From Toxonevra muliebris (taxonomy: Eukaryota > Arthropoda > Insecta > Diptera > Pallopteridae): a stretch of 64,000 nucleotides of DNA. Location of the stretch: positions 59,719,408 to 59,783,407 of the forward strand of contig OY829329.1 in NCBI GenBank assembly GCA_963691655.1. The letters are read 5' to 3'. Made by a program: the position numbers and the translations under genes. The notes below the pieces were generated by a model. That model did no database searches. It was not told the origin of the DNA and saw only the letters and a program-made list of their open reading frames with translations. How positions within the stretch are numbered: the stretch's first letter is position 1; each line of letters begins with the position of its first letter. This document shows, piece by piece, positions 21,156-31,349 of the stretch.

Positions 21156-22453
21156 AGGAGTGAAATCGAAAAAATCTTAACATATAGAAAATTCAATAAT
21201 TTTTAAACGGTTGATCTTAGAGTTTTGATTTTTTTCTATTTAATTGATATTTTACAAATTACAAAAAAATATAACTTTTATAGTTCTAACCACTATTTAT
21301 GAACTCGTGGACCTTTTTTGGTAAGCCTTCCATTAGAGATTTGATAGTTGTTTCAGACAACTTTTTGGAACAGTTTGCCCATCTCCTTTTAAAATCTTCG
21401 ATATTTTGGGACACCTTTTTTGTGCTCTTTAAGTTTCTTTTCACAAGAGCCCAATATCTTTCCACTGGTCTTAGTTCCGGACAATTTGCAGGATTGGCCT
21501 CTCTTAGTACAAAAACTATGTTATTACTTTATTACTTTGGTACCACTCCAGAGCTTTCTTGCCGTAGTGACATGATGCCAAATCGGGCCAAAAATATGTG
21601 GACACATTGTGCTCTCTTATGAAAGGAAGAAGTCTTTTTTTTCAAACATTCTTTGATGTATATTTCGGTATTTATAGAGCCCACTGTAACAAATGAGTTG
21701 CTTCTTTTGTCGCAACTGCATATAGCTTGCCATACCAGGAATTTTTTGGGAAATTTTGTCTGCTTTTGGAGTCTAAAGTGTTCTTCGATATTTCCTCGAG
21801 CATCAGCAACATAAAAATTTTGACCCGGAAGCTGCGTAAAATCTGCCAGTACATACGTTTCGTCGTCCATTATACAACATGAATATTTTTCTATGAAATT
21901 CGAATTTAATTTCCGAGTCCTACTTTTGGCGTCTAAATTTTTTGCAGCATTCTTGTCTGGAACTTTTTGGACTTTGTATGTTTTCAAACCTGCATTGGCT
22001 TTATTTTTTCGCACCAAATAGTCAGAGCACTGGGCTAACCGGGCAGCTTTTCTACCAGATGTGTTTGGAGATCTTTTCAATATGCTTTCTATTTTCTTGG
22101 CTTTCCTAATATCATGTGGTCCTTGTTTTCTTCCCGAACCAGGTTTCCTATCGATGGTCAAATTCAACAGAAACTCTTTAATAACATTGGAAACAGTTTG
22201 ACGGCAGACCTTCAATTCTTTGGCCAATTTTTTGTAGGACCAACATTTTTTTGAAAATTTTTAATAATTTTAAGACGTACTTCTTTTTCTTCACTCATTT
22301 TGATCAAACTCACCATAAATCGACATGTTTGTCATTAAAAATATCAACTGACATATTTTTCAAAAAAAACTGGATTAAAGAAATTTTTGAATTTTACACC
22401 CAAAAAAAATTATTAGGTAAAACGAGTGTTAAGATTTTTTCAATCTCACTCCT
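21156..22453 (-). mobile_element. DD37E Tc1-like element, family T2, copy A
   Basis: 1298 bp, ends AGGAGTGARATCGAAAAAAT and its inverted partner, flanked by TA (21154-21155 and 22454-22455). Transposase on the minus strand. The paralogue at 61756-63040 is in the same orientation and nearly the same length. Confidence 0.94.
21286..22298 (-). pseudogene. DD37E transposase, family T2, copy A (frameshifted)
   Basis: Start at 22298 (MSEEKEVRLKI), matching the sister copy. The N-terminus is broken near 22245 by an indel just before the helix-turn-helix (ELKVCRQTVSNVIKEF). The frame 21532-22227 then carries GSGRKQGP, a second DNA-binding segment, and CIMDDETYV with the first catalytic aspartate. 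After IKECL the frame is lost: eight T at about 21634-21641 where copy B has seven. The DNA beyond still encodes FWPDLASCHY in another frame, so the second catalytic aspartate is retained at DNA level. This copy also keeps six residues (CDKRSN) that copy B lacks. Confidence 0.9.
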
Positions 22454-22455
22454 TA

Positions 22456-23165
22456 TGGGTTTCAATTATTTTCGATTTTTCGAGAATTTTTTTCAGTTTC
22501 TCAGTAGGCTGGGTGATTTATTTATTTTTTTTTTTTTTTTTGTCTTTTGATAACTTTAGCTCAGTTGTTTTCATTCTTTTTTGTATGTTTTAAGCGTTTT
22601 TTACACGGTAGAGAGAATCATCCATTTCGATTCGTTTGCGATTACTTTGGATACGAATTTAAATTTTAATTAGTTTACAAGCCTAACTCATTTTGTTTCC
22701 AAATTTTAATTGCAAATTTGATAATTTAAAAATATAATTCGTTTGCGATTTAATTTAAATTGAAAAACTCGCGAACCGACCGAATATATTTATTTATAAA
22801 AAATAAAAGAATAGTTATTAAAACCCAAAAATTTAAGAAAAAGCGTTAATGGATTTTTGTCTATAGTTTCAGAAGTATAATCGTTTAATCTTTAAAAAGA
22901 TGAACCAGGATAGGATATGCATAGGCGTGAAACTTGTTTATGTTAGTTGTAGAGGTTTTAAGTAAACATGAACTTCAATTAAAAAGATAAACTGAAAGGG
23001 TTAAATGTGTTCACGCTTTGTTTCGGAACCGATTAAAATGCTTTTTAATGCCTAGAAGTTGAGTCGAAAAAAAATTTTTTTTTTTTGTTTTTTATTGTAT
23101 TTTCTCAAAGCTTAAAATTTTATAAGAATCAGAGCATTATTTAGGAATTTATGAGTACTTGATGT
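22456..23165. other. non-coding interval
   Basis: AT-rich sequence with two loosely related segments containing TTCGTTTGCGATT (22629-22641 and 22738-22751). No gene supported. Confidence 0.5.
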
Positions 23166-23173
23166 GTGTGAAC

Positions 23174-23644
23174 CAGTGTTGATATTTTAGGTACAATTAT
23201 ACCTTTTTCCGACTTTTATGACCTTCAAGGTACTTTAGGCACTACGGAAGTATTTTAGGTACAATTTGAAATTATTCTGTTTTTTGAAGAAACAAATTTT
23301 AAAAATCATCAATTTATGAATTTTAGCACGAAATTAGCAGGTGGGGGTGTGGATCCAAGGAGTGGGCTCTAGAAGAAATTTCAGGAAGTTTAAACATTTT
23401 TCTAAATCACTAATGTTCAGTATTTTTTGAATTTTGTTAAAAAAAAAAAAATGTGTAAAATTATTCAACCTAAAAAAGATTTCGTAAAAATGCTGAACTT
23501 TTACATAAAGCCTGAACCTTTTTCTACATAAATAATGAATGACAAAATATTCCGATCATATCTCTGTTAGGTACAATTGGACTCAAAAAGGTACAATATT
23601 TACATAATTTAGGTACTTTCAAAAAATTTCAAATATCAACACTG
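23174..23644. mobile_element. hAT-type MITE with 8-bp target duplication
   Basis: 471 bp with ends CAGTGTTGATATTT (left) and the inverted partner AAATATCAACACTG (right), flanked by a perfect duplication GTGTGAAC (23166-23173 and 23645-23652). The interior repeats TTAGGTACAATT and AAGGTACAATAT near both ends. No coding capacity. This is a third hAT-type family in the window, distinct in its ends from those at 5.7 and 12.3 kb. Confidence 0.92.
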
Positions 23645-23834
23645 GTGTGAACTCAGGTGAGCTCTCTCCACGCTCCAAGCTTCAATCACGTTTTTCTTGA
23701 AATCATGTTTTTTGAAAAGGGTCTTCGCGATGATCCTGATATGTCGAAAACTACTCCAGCGATCGATTTCAAATCTTTTTGCTTTATGACAAAAAAAAAA
23801 AAAAAATATATTTCCCCAGTATCTCCAGTTTAGA

Positions 23835-24144
23835 CGACCTCGATAGTCTAGTGGGTAGTGCACTAGACTTTCATCTGGGAGGTTCGGGTTCGATTCCCGT
23901 CTTCGTCTGGTGGTTAATTTTCATTACTTTCTTATATTCACTATCAATATGAAGTGTATGAGAATTATAAGATAGTGTACAAGTACACACATTGGTTGGT
24001 AATGGCAAAACCACCAAGCCGATAAAAAATTGCCACACCGCCGTTCGGAATCGGCGTTAAACTGTAGGTCCAACTATGTGGTATCACAATGGGTCGTTCA
24101 GGCCTAAGTGTGTCTCTCGACAGCCACTCCAACCTAACCTAACC
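23835..24144 (+). mobile_element. tRNA-Glu-derived SINE, full length
   Basis: About 310 bp flanked by a 15-bp target duplication TATCTCCAGTTTAGA (23820-23834 and 24145-24159). The head (about 23833-23908) folds as a tRNA: box A TAGTCTAGTGG at 23844-23854, box B GGTTCGATTCC at 23887-23897, T stem CGGG/CCCG, and anticodon stem CTAGA/TCTGG around loop CTTTCAT, which reads TTC (Glu). A tRNA-unrelated body follows, ending in AACCT repeats. RNA polymerase III would transcribe it from the internal boxes; a LINE-encoded reverse transcriptase would mobilise it. The poor acceptor stem beyond five pairs argues against a working tRNA gene. Confidence 0.92.
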
Positions 24145-24169
24145 TATCTCCAGTTTAGAATGATATAGG

Positions 24170-24690
24170 CATTCAGCTCTTATAGATCCTACTGAAAAAT
24201 CTCAGCAGAAATTCCGGGTCCAGATTTTTGGGCGATAATGACCCAGAAGAAGAATGTACTCTTGCGTTTAATTTGACAAAAACGGCGGATGGTGTCTTGC
24301 CCTATGCTTAGATTTTCATGTGCTTCCCCAGTTTGCAATGCCCTGAAAGAAAACCTATGGTAATTCTGAGTTTGATTTTTGTTAAGCTTTAAACAAAGAG
24401 CTGCTCGTTTTGTAGTCGGTTAGCTCATAAACATGTATTTCTGTATGTCCAGGGACCCAGAAGATGGTTAATCTTGTTTCTCTTGCCCAATTTATTCAGA
24501 AGCTTTATGCAATCCCAAGCTAACTTCGAGGATATCTTAAATGAGTTTAGTGCTTTGATTGCGGCTTGACTATCTGAATAAATTAGTATATCTTGACCTA
24601 TACACCCCGCTCGAGGATGAACTGAGCACAGCAACCTTATGATGAGATTTTTAGTCCATACAACTCAGCGCTTGTTCCTGATTCTATTCT
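24170..24690 (-). pseudogene. I-like non-LTR fragment: RNase H remnant
   Basis: On the minus strand the frame at 24425-24634 reads ILIYSDSQAAIKALNS, the central RNase H motif with its catalytic aspartate, followed by KLAWDCIKLLNKLGKRNKIN and then a decayed PGH segment. Further downstream (about 24170-24400) GFLSGHCKLGKHMK corresponds to GFLTGHCRVNKH in the fragment at 5.0-5.7 kb. The piece between GNEKAD and this block is deleted. Related to, but more decayed than, the fragments at 5.0 and 38.6 kb. The SINE is inserted at its edge. Confidence 0.75.
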
Positions 24691-25872
24691 TTATGTACCA
24701 TTTTAATGTAAGCGAGTTGAAACAGATTTGCTTTATAATAATAGAATCTTTTAAATTTTTTTATTTAATATGAATCAATCCAGAGTTATCTAGATCACAA
24801 GAAACGAGATACATGTTAGGATATGCCACCCGATTTTTTTTTTTCATGAACAAATTAACATATATAACAATAGAGGCAGCTCACACGGACCATAACGGAC
24901 TTTTTCTTATCAAAAAGGAACGGTGAAATTGGAATTTTGCCATTTTTTCTTGTGCTCGTGAAAATAGGTTATTTTGCTCGCGACAAATACAAAATAAGTA
25001 ATAATTATGTGTTTTAAATGTGTGCTTAAAATTAAAAAAATAAATAAAAACAACAATCTCTAAAGAGAATCGAATAAGATTGTTAAAAAAAATTGCGATA
25101 AAATTAAGATACTGTGTGCTTTAGAGGCGGCAAAGGGAAAGTGCCAAAATCGGAACAATATGAACTTGGAACATTCATCAATACATAGATTTATTTTTGA
25201 ATTTTCGGCGCATCTTTCCTATCTCTTTATTTCTACCTATTTTTCCACCTCTCTCTTTCAGACAGGTGTTCATGCTTGCGCCCGTGTGAGCATCCTTATA
25301 GGGAATAAAACCGAATGTTTTAAACAACACATTTATCCATGAGATTCAAGGCATGCGTGACGAACGGCGATCGGAAAAGACTGTCGTGTTTGCGATTATC
25401 TTCCTCGAGATTCTTGTTTTTTTGTTTTGTTTGCGTTGACGACTAGCGGAAGATTATTCCCGCGATAGAAAATGTTTGCAGGGGTATAACATATAGAAGT
25501 AATTGAAATATTGAGTAGCTAGAAGCTGCTGATAAGAATTATTGTTGTCTTCCTAAATTGATAGATTATTATTATTTTTTGGGCCAATAGAATTTTGTGT
25601 ATTTTTTCACTTCTTCTTTAGATTATAAGCTGATGATAATGGTTTCTTGACATAATTTTTGAAACATTCTAAAGAGTTTACTATAAATATTGAAAAAATA
25701 GTGAGTGAAACGCATAGAAAGGATATTTTATTTATATTATTTAGTTATAAAAGAATTTACTTTTAATTTTTAATAATGTGCAAAAAACTTTTCAATAGCT
25801 GTCAGGAAATATGTAAATGTACTTCTGAAAAAATAATTCTGGATTACGCATTCAAATTTAGATAACTAATAT
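24691..25872. other. non-coding interval
   Basis: AT-rich, no repeats or genes recognised. The short frame at 25160-25342 has no similarity I can name. Confidence 0.45.
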
Positions 25873-25972
25873 AGGATGTTCAAATTGTAATAAAGAACTA
25901 TCGCTAAGATCGCTGATGAGGAATCGGTGCAGTTTCCGAAATACCGTTTGATTTGCCTATCCTATATGCACT
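25873..25972 (-). repeat. repeat R core, copy 3 (diverged)
   Basis: Read on the minus strand it matches the core of repeat R: GGCAAATCAAACGG, TTTCGGAAACTGCACC, GATTCCTCATCAGCGAT, TTAGCGATAGTTCTT in the same order and spacing as at 2.5 and 56.3 kb. Arm A is not recognisable here. Confidence 0.75.
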
Positions 25973-26062
25973 GTTGTGACTTTGCCACTTTGACAAACGT
26001 CTATTAAGACTGACAAAATCAAACAAATTAAAAACATGAACACGTGTCGGACTCTGCATGTA

Positions 26063-27320
26063 TTGGGAGTATGAATGTATAAACTCGTAATTGTGACTAA
26101 CCTCATATCTATCATACGCGCCATTTTTTTGACATTGACAGCTATTCTGTCTCGAAGAGCGCTAAAAATACTATAAGAATTGATCTGTCAAAAAATTTCC
26201 ATAATTTTACAAAAGTGTTTTACTATAGCTGAAAATGTCGAATTTCGTGCCAACAAAACCATATTTGCGGGAAGTTTTAATTTGCTCTTCCATTTAAAGA
26301 AAAACGCAACTGAAGCACATTGTTTACTCACTGAAACTTATCCTGACTGTGCTATAGACGTTCGAATGTGTCAGGTGTGGTATGCCCGTTTCAAAAGTGG
26401 TGATTTTGATGTTGAAGACAGGGAACGTTCAGGCGGCCCGAAGATGAAGAATTGAAGGCATTACTCGAAGAAGATTCATGTCAAACGCAACAAGAACTTG
26501 CGGAATCTTTAGGAGTTGATCAATCAACCATTTCTAAATGATTAAAAGCATTGGGAATGATTCAAAAGCAAGGAAATTGGGTGCCGTACGAATAGAAGCC
26601 GAGAGACGTCAAACGACGATTTTTCACATGTGAACTGCTGATTGTTTTTTGCATCGTATTGTGAGTGGCGATGAAAAGTGGATACGTTACGATAACCCAA
26701 AGCGCAAAAAATCATGGGGACCGCCCAGACATGCATCAACATCAACGGCAAAGCCGAACATCCATGGATCCAAGCTCATGTTGTGTATTTGATGGGATAT
26801 GAAAGGTGTCGTGTATTATGAGCTGTTGAAACCGAATGAAACGATCACTGGCTATCGCTACCGACTACAATTGATGCGTTTGAGCCGAGCATTAAAGGAT
26901 AAGAGGCCGGAATATGAAAATAGACACGACGAAGTTATTCTTCAGCACGACAATGCTCGGCCGCATGTTGCAAGGCAAGTAAAAACATACTTGGAAACGC
27001 TGAAATGGGAAGTGCTACCCTACCCGTCGTATTCTCCAGACATTGTTCCTTCTGATTACCACTTGTTCCGATCGATGACACATGGCCTGGCTGAACAGCA
27101 CTTCCGTTCTTTCGAAGAACTCAAAAAATGGGTCGATTCGTGGATAGCCTCAAAAGATGAGGAGTTCTTTCGACGCGGAATCCGTATGCTACCAGAAAGA
27201 TGGGAAAAGGTTGTGGCTAACGATGGACAATACTTTAAAGAATAAATTTATAGTCACTTTTTCACAATAAATGTCCAAATTATGAAAAAAAAATAGGAGT
27301 TTATACATTCATATTCCCAA
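26063..27320 (+). mobile_element. Mos1-like mariner element
   Basis: 1258 bp with inverted ends TTGGGARTATGAATGTATAA flanked by TA (26061-26062 and 27321-27322). Length and DD34D signature are those of classical mariner elements, and the protein resembles the mauritiana (Mos1) group. Confidence 0.95.
26235..27245 (+). pseudogene. mariner transposase (DD34D, Mos1-like), decayed
   Basis: Start at 26235 (MSNFVPTKPYLREV), the family's conserved first residues. The first 110 residues hold the bipartite helix-turn-helix DNA-binding region (ESLGVDQSTIS in the second part). The catalytic region has DEKW, LQHDNARPH and SPDIVPSDYHLF; I count 34 residues between the second and third aspartates. The frame 26799-27245 (148 residues) is intact to the family's usual end, WEKVVANDGQYF. 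Breaks: a frameshift about 45 bases after the start (near 26280), a deletion near 26440 with a stop, a TGA near 26538, and a TAG near 26594. Expected full length is about 345 residues. Confidence 0.93.
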
Positions 27321-27322
27321 TA

Positions 27323-28167
27323 GCTTATCACCCGAAGAATCTGTGGCAAAGCGTGGAGAATCGTGGTTATTGATAAATTTATGAACTAATCATTGAAAAT
27401 CAGTAATAGATATAAAAATAATAGTATCAATTATAAAGAAAGTTCTGTTAGACCTAACAATAATTCTTTTAAAAAATACTAGAGATCGAAATTGGTTGTC
27501 AGACTAGATTAGAAATAATTTCTGAATAAAAAACTAGAAAATAAATTTTTAAAACTATTTTAACTATTAATTTGCTTCTATATTTCTTTTGAAATTTTCT
27601 GAAGAATCTATACATTTATTAGTGTAACTACAATTTTATTCCAGAAGATCTAGAAGTGTAGTATTATATATCAATTTAAAGAGCTTGACGAGTAGGTTAG
27701 CCAATAATTATCAAATTTAAAATCGGTTAAGTCAATCCCAAAATATTAGCGTCGGAAGTTTTTTAAAATTCACTCATTGAACAAAGCATTGCATTCATCG
27801 TTGAAAAACTCATTGCTTAAGCGGGAGTAAATAATAAATAAGAGAAAGAGAGAAGACATGAGTAACGGCATCTCTCAGAATTATCTAACGAGTTATCTGC
27901 ATACACAAATAACAAAACAAACACCAACGAGTAGTTTGGTTCTCTTTTGTTATTTGTTTTTCATTAAGAGATTTCTTCCGCAAAAAAGTGCTCCAGTTAC
28001 TGCGGCCTTACCGACTAGTAAATGAATATTTCGGTACAACTTTGAAATAATCTGATCACAATTTGAAGTGTTTTGAGGTGGTTTTGTGTATTCTGAATAT
28101 TCTGAAATTAATTAAGAATTTTCTGAAATGTTGTTATAAACTGATCTAACGAATCGTATTGTTAATG
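27323..28167. other. non-coding interval
   Basis: No gene or element recognised. Short TTCTGAAA/TTCTGAAT motifs recur at 28090-28130. Confidence 0.45.
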
Positions 28168-28258
28168 AACCAACAAGAAAGCTTGCAGGTAAATCAAACT
28201 TGCGTTTCAGAACACTCCACAATTCCTCATCAGTGGTGTTAGCGATAGTTCTTAATGT
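28168..28258 (+). repeat. repeat R core, copy 4 (diverged)
   Basis: GTAAATCAAACTTGCGTTTCAG, ACTCCACAATTCCTCATCAG and GTTAGCGATAGTTCTTAAT match the core of repeat R in order. Flanking parts of the repeat are not recognisable. Confidence 0.7.
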
Positions 28259-28469
28259 TTTAATAATTTATATATGGGACATTCTCTGTCAATGGGAGAC
28301 CCCCTCCCCCTGTCCAAAAATGGTTAAGGTATTTTAGGGCATGTTTAGGCTCAAATGAAAGCTTATTATCTCTAGTTTCAAATGCAACAAGGCTTTTTTT
28401 GATTTTGAATGATGGCGGACCAATATGGCCGCTGCAAGCTGACCACTTCATCATAAAATAATAGTTTTA

Positions 28470-28725
28470 TCAAGAGTACGTTTACCCAAGCCATCATAAA
28501 AAAACAGATAAAGTTTTTTTTGGTATATTTTTTATCGCTGAATATAAATCCAATATTATGGGAATGTTACATGTTGTCCCTAACCTCAAAAAGGCTGTTT
28601 TTCGGGTCTTACGCTTACCAAAGTCATCATAAAACGACGGGAAAAGCTTATTTTTGTGTAGTTTCAGCTGATAAACATGAATCTAATAAAATAAAATCGC
28701 ATTTTACTAATATATATTTTAGTTA
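28470..28725 (+). repeat. degenerate direct repeat dimer, about 130 bp per unit
   Basis: ACGTTTACCCAAGCCATCAT (from about 28479) recurs as ACGCTTACCAAAGTCATCAT (from about 28610), and the following 80 bases of each unit (both with AATATAAATCCAAT/AACATGAATCTAAT) align loosely. Likely part of an old repeat; no coding capacity. Confidence 0.55.
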
Positions 28726-30795
28726 ACGGTTAACGCTTTATATTTTTTATACTATTTTGTTATGTAAAACTAAAGAAATATTCTAAAACCAAATTACCTT
28801 ATTATTTTTTGAAAAAAATGTTTGCCAAATTTCCGTGTTGTTAATCCGTTTTAAAGAGTTGATAAATGTTGGAGCTTTTATAATATATACAGTTAACTTA
28901 TACAAAGTTTTTATATATAATTATTTTTTTATTCAAGTTATCAAAAAAAAGTTTAGTTTTTTTGTTTTAAGAATATTTTTTTTTCTAAATTTTTCTTAAT
29001 TTTTTATTTTTTTTGTTTTCTCTTCTTATAAATTTTTATTATTTGTTGTTCTTTTTTTTTTTTTTGTTTTATCAAAAACCGAAACGAAATTTTTATGCAA
29101 ACTAACACACACTTTTATTTTTTGTTGCTTTTGTAGAAATTTTTTTTGTTGTTGTTGATAACTACAATATTTTTTATATGTAGCTATTTTTTGCTTGATG
29201 TTAATAATTATGTTTGTTGTTGTTGTGTTGGTGTTATAGTTGCTGCAAGTCCAAACCAATAATTTTGAAGAATATTCCCAATTTTTAAGTTTTAAATTTT
29301 TATGCAATTTTTTTGCGTTTGTTTTTTTTTTTTTGTTTGTTTGTTTGTTTGTTTCTTTTTGTTTTGTTCTTCTTTTCTTTGCCTGTTTTTTGTTTTCTAG
29401 ATTTGTTTTTATTTTACAGGGTTTTGTTTTTGTGTGTTTTGTTTGTCGAAAGTTTACACTGTGCTTTTAATTGTTTTCTGTAGTTGTTAAATATAAAATG
29501 TTACATTCACCTACTTTAGTTAGAAACAAAAATAACAAGCTTTGGAGTTGTTGTAGTTGCTAGTTACATATTATAATTAATTTTTAATCTTTTCTGTTGT
29601 GGACGTTTATTTTTTGTAGTTTTTGTTTTAGTGTTTTCTATTTATTTGTTGCGTAGTTTTGCTTTTTTTTTTTTGCTTTAATTTTCGTTAATAAGCCAAA
29701 ATTATTTAGTTCTAATTGTTGTTTTTATTTATTATTATTATTATTTTTTAATTGATTATTATAGAAAAATTTTTATTTCTTACGTCACTATTTTTATTGT
29801 AGTTTTCTTTTCTATTATATGCCAAAATAGTTTTAGTTTTTTTTTTTCGATATTTTGTTTTTTCGTAAGCCAAACACAAATTGCCAATTTTAATTTAATT
29901 TAATTTTTTTGGTTTTGTTTAATGTTTGAATATTTTATACTTTTTTCTAAAGAATATTCATTTTAAATTTATTTTTATTTATTTTTTTTTTATTTTAGTT
30001 TATAAAATTTTCAAGTGCATAGATATAATCATTTTGTTGCACCTTTTCATTTTTGTAAAAAAATTTTATTTTTGTTTTCATTTTTACTGAAAATTAATCT
30101 GTAAAGAAAATTCAATTATTTAAAATTTGTTCTTCTTTTTTTTTTTTTTTGTAAAAATTGAGACAAAAAATTGTAGTAATGTGAAAATTGTGGAGTTTTG
30201 AGAAAGTTTTGGTTTAAATTAAACTTAATTTTAATGTTTCTAGTTATCCAGATACTATCGGGTTTGTTATTCTCGGTCTAAACAACAAAAGTTCCTTTGG
30301 AATTGGTTTTTTATTTTTTATGACATTTTTCAGTGTAAACTCTATTTTTAAACGATTTCAATGGCAACTTATACACTAACTGTAGAATCTGCTGATAACT
30401 CCACTAATCTCATACTAACCAATTAGGGCCGACAATTCCCATGTGACCGGTATACGAGTTTAGATTTGAATTAAAGAGTCAGCTCTTAGGAGTTATCTGT
30501 TTTTGTTTTAATTCATTAGTTTTTAGCCTAGCATTATTTGGATAGGAGTTCTCAACTTTAAGGAGTGTCGGGATTACCCTAAATGAATATAGTCTAATTA
30601 ATAGTGAAAATATTAGTGACCGGATTTTTCCCATATTTCTCGCATGATATTCCAAAATTTCCACGGTGGCCACAGGTTACAAAATATAATTGGAATATGG
30701 AGAATATTTTCTAATGAGAATTAATGGTATGGATATGGATTAAAAAATATTGTATTTATATCCAGATAACACTTTTAATGAGAAAATGTTCAAGT
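28726..30795. other. T-rich non-coding interval
   Basis: Plus strand is strongly T-rich, with GTTTGTTT runs (29330-29355) and many T homopolymers. Open frames here are poly-Phe or, on the other strand, poly-Lys/Asn. No gene supported. Confidence 0.5.
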
Positions 30796-30879
30796 CACTG
30801 TTAATGAGGATGTGCAAAATCATTGAACTGGCGGAAGCGCAGGAAAAACTGGACGTGTATTAGCACAAAAAAAAAAAAA

Positions 30880-31330
30880 AAAAAACTTGTGCCTATGGGC
30901 TCATAATTTGAGAATCTGTGTTTTTATTTGAAGAATGGCATAATTTTCGACGGATCTGACATTTTCTCTGAAATTAATCCTGTGCTATATATAATTTCTA
31001 TATAATTCAGGGGCGTTGAACAAGTGGAGTCTATTTTTCGACCTCACGCAAGATTTTTTTCAAGTGTAAATTTTTTTTTTTTTTAATTATATTCATATGT
31101 TCCCCTTTCAGAGGGGTAATTTTAAGGTATAGCAAATTCTATTTCATTTATTAGTGACTGAAAATTTGTGTTAGAAATACGAATAGATTGCGGCGGGCCT
31201 TACATTTTCTCTGACAGGGACTAAGTTGATATATAATTTTATGTAATTCGGGGTGCGCTGAACTTGAAAACACACTCAGTTCTTTGCTCTCACTTGAAGT
31301 TTTTGAGATAATGCAACGATTTTTTTTTTT
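30880..31330 (+). repeat. degenerate tandem duplication, about 240 bp per unit
   Basis: The block ACATTTTCTCTGA ... TATATAATTTCTATATAATTCAGGGG ... (first unit near 30958-31075) recurs as ACATTTTCTCTGA ... TATATAATTTTATGTAATTCGGGG (near 31203-31320). In both, a segment starting with TGAAC and a T run follow. I infer an old local duplication. Confidence 0.5.
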
Positions 31331-31349
31331 TTGTTAATTTCTTTTGATC

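Noticed and set aside
23833..23908. Functional tRNA-Glu gene
   Set aside because: Only about five acceptor pairs hold, and a SINE body with target duplication surrounds it.
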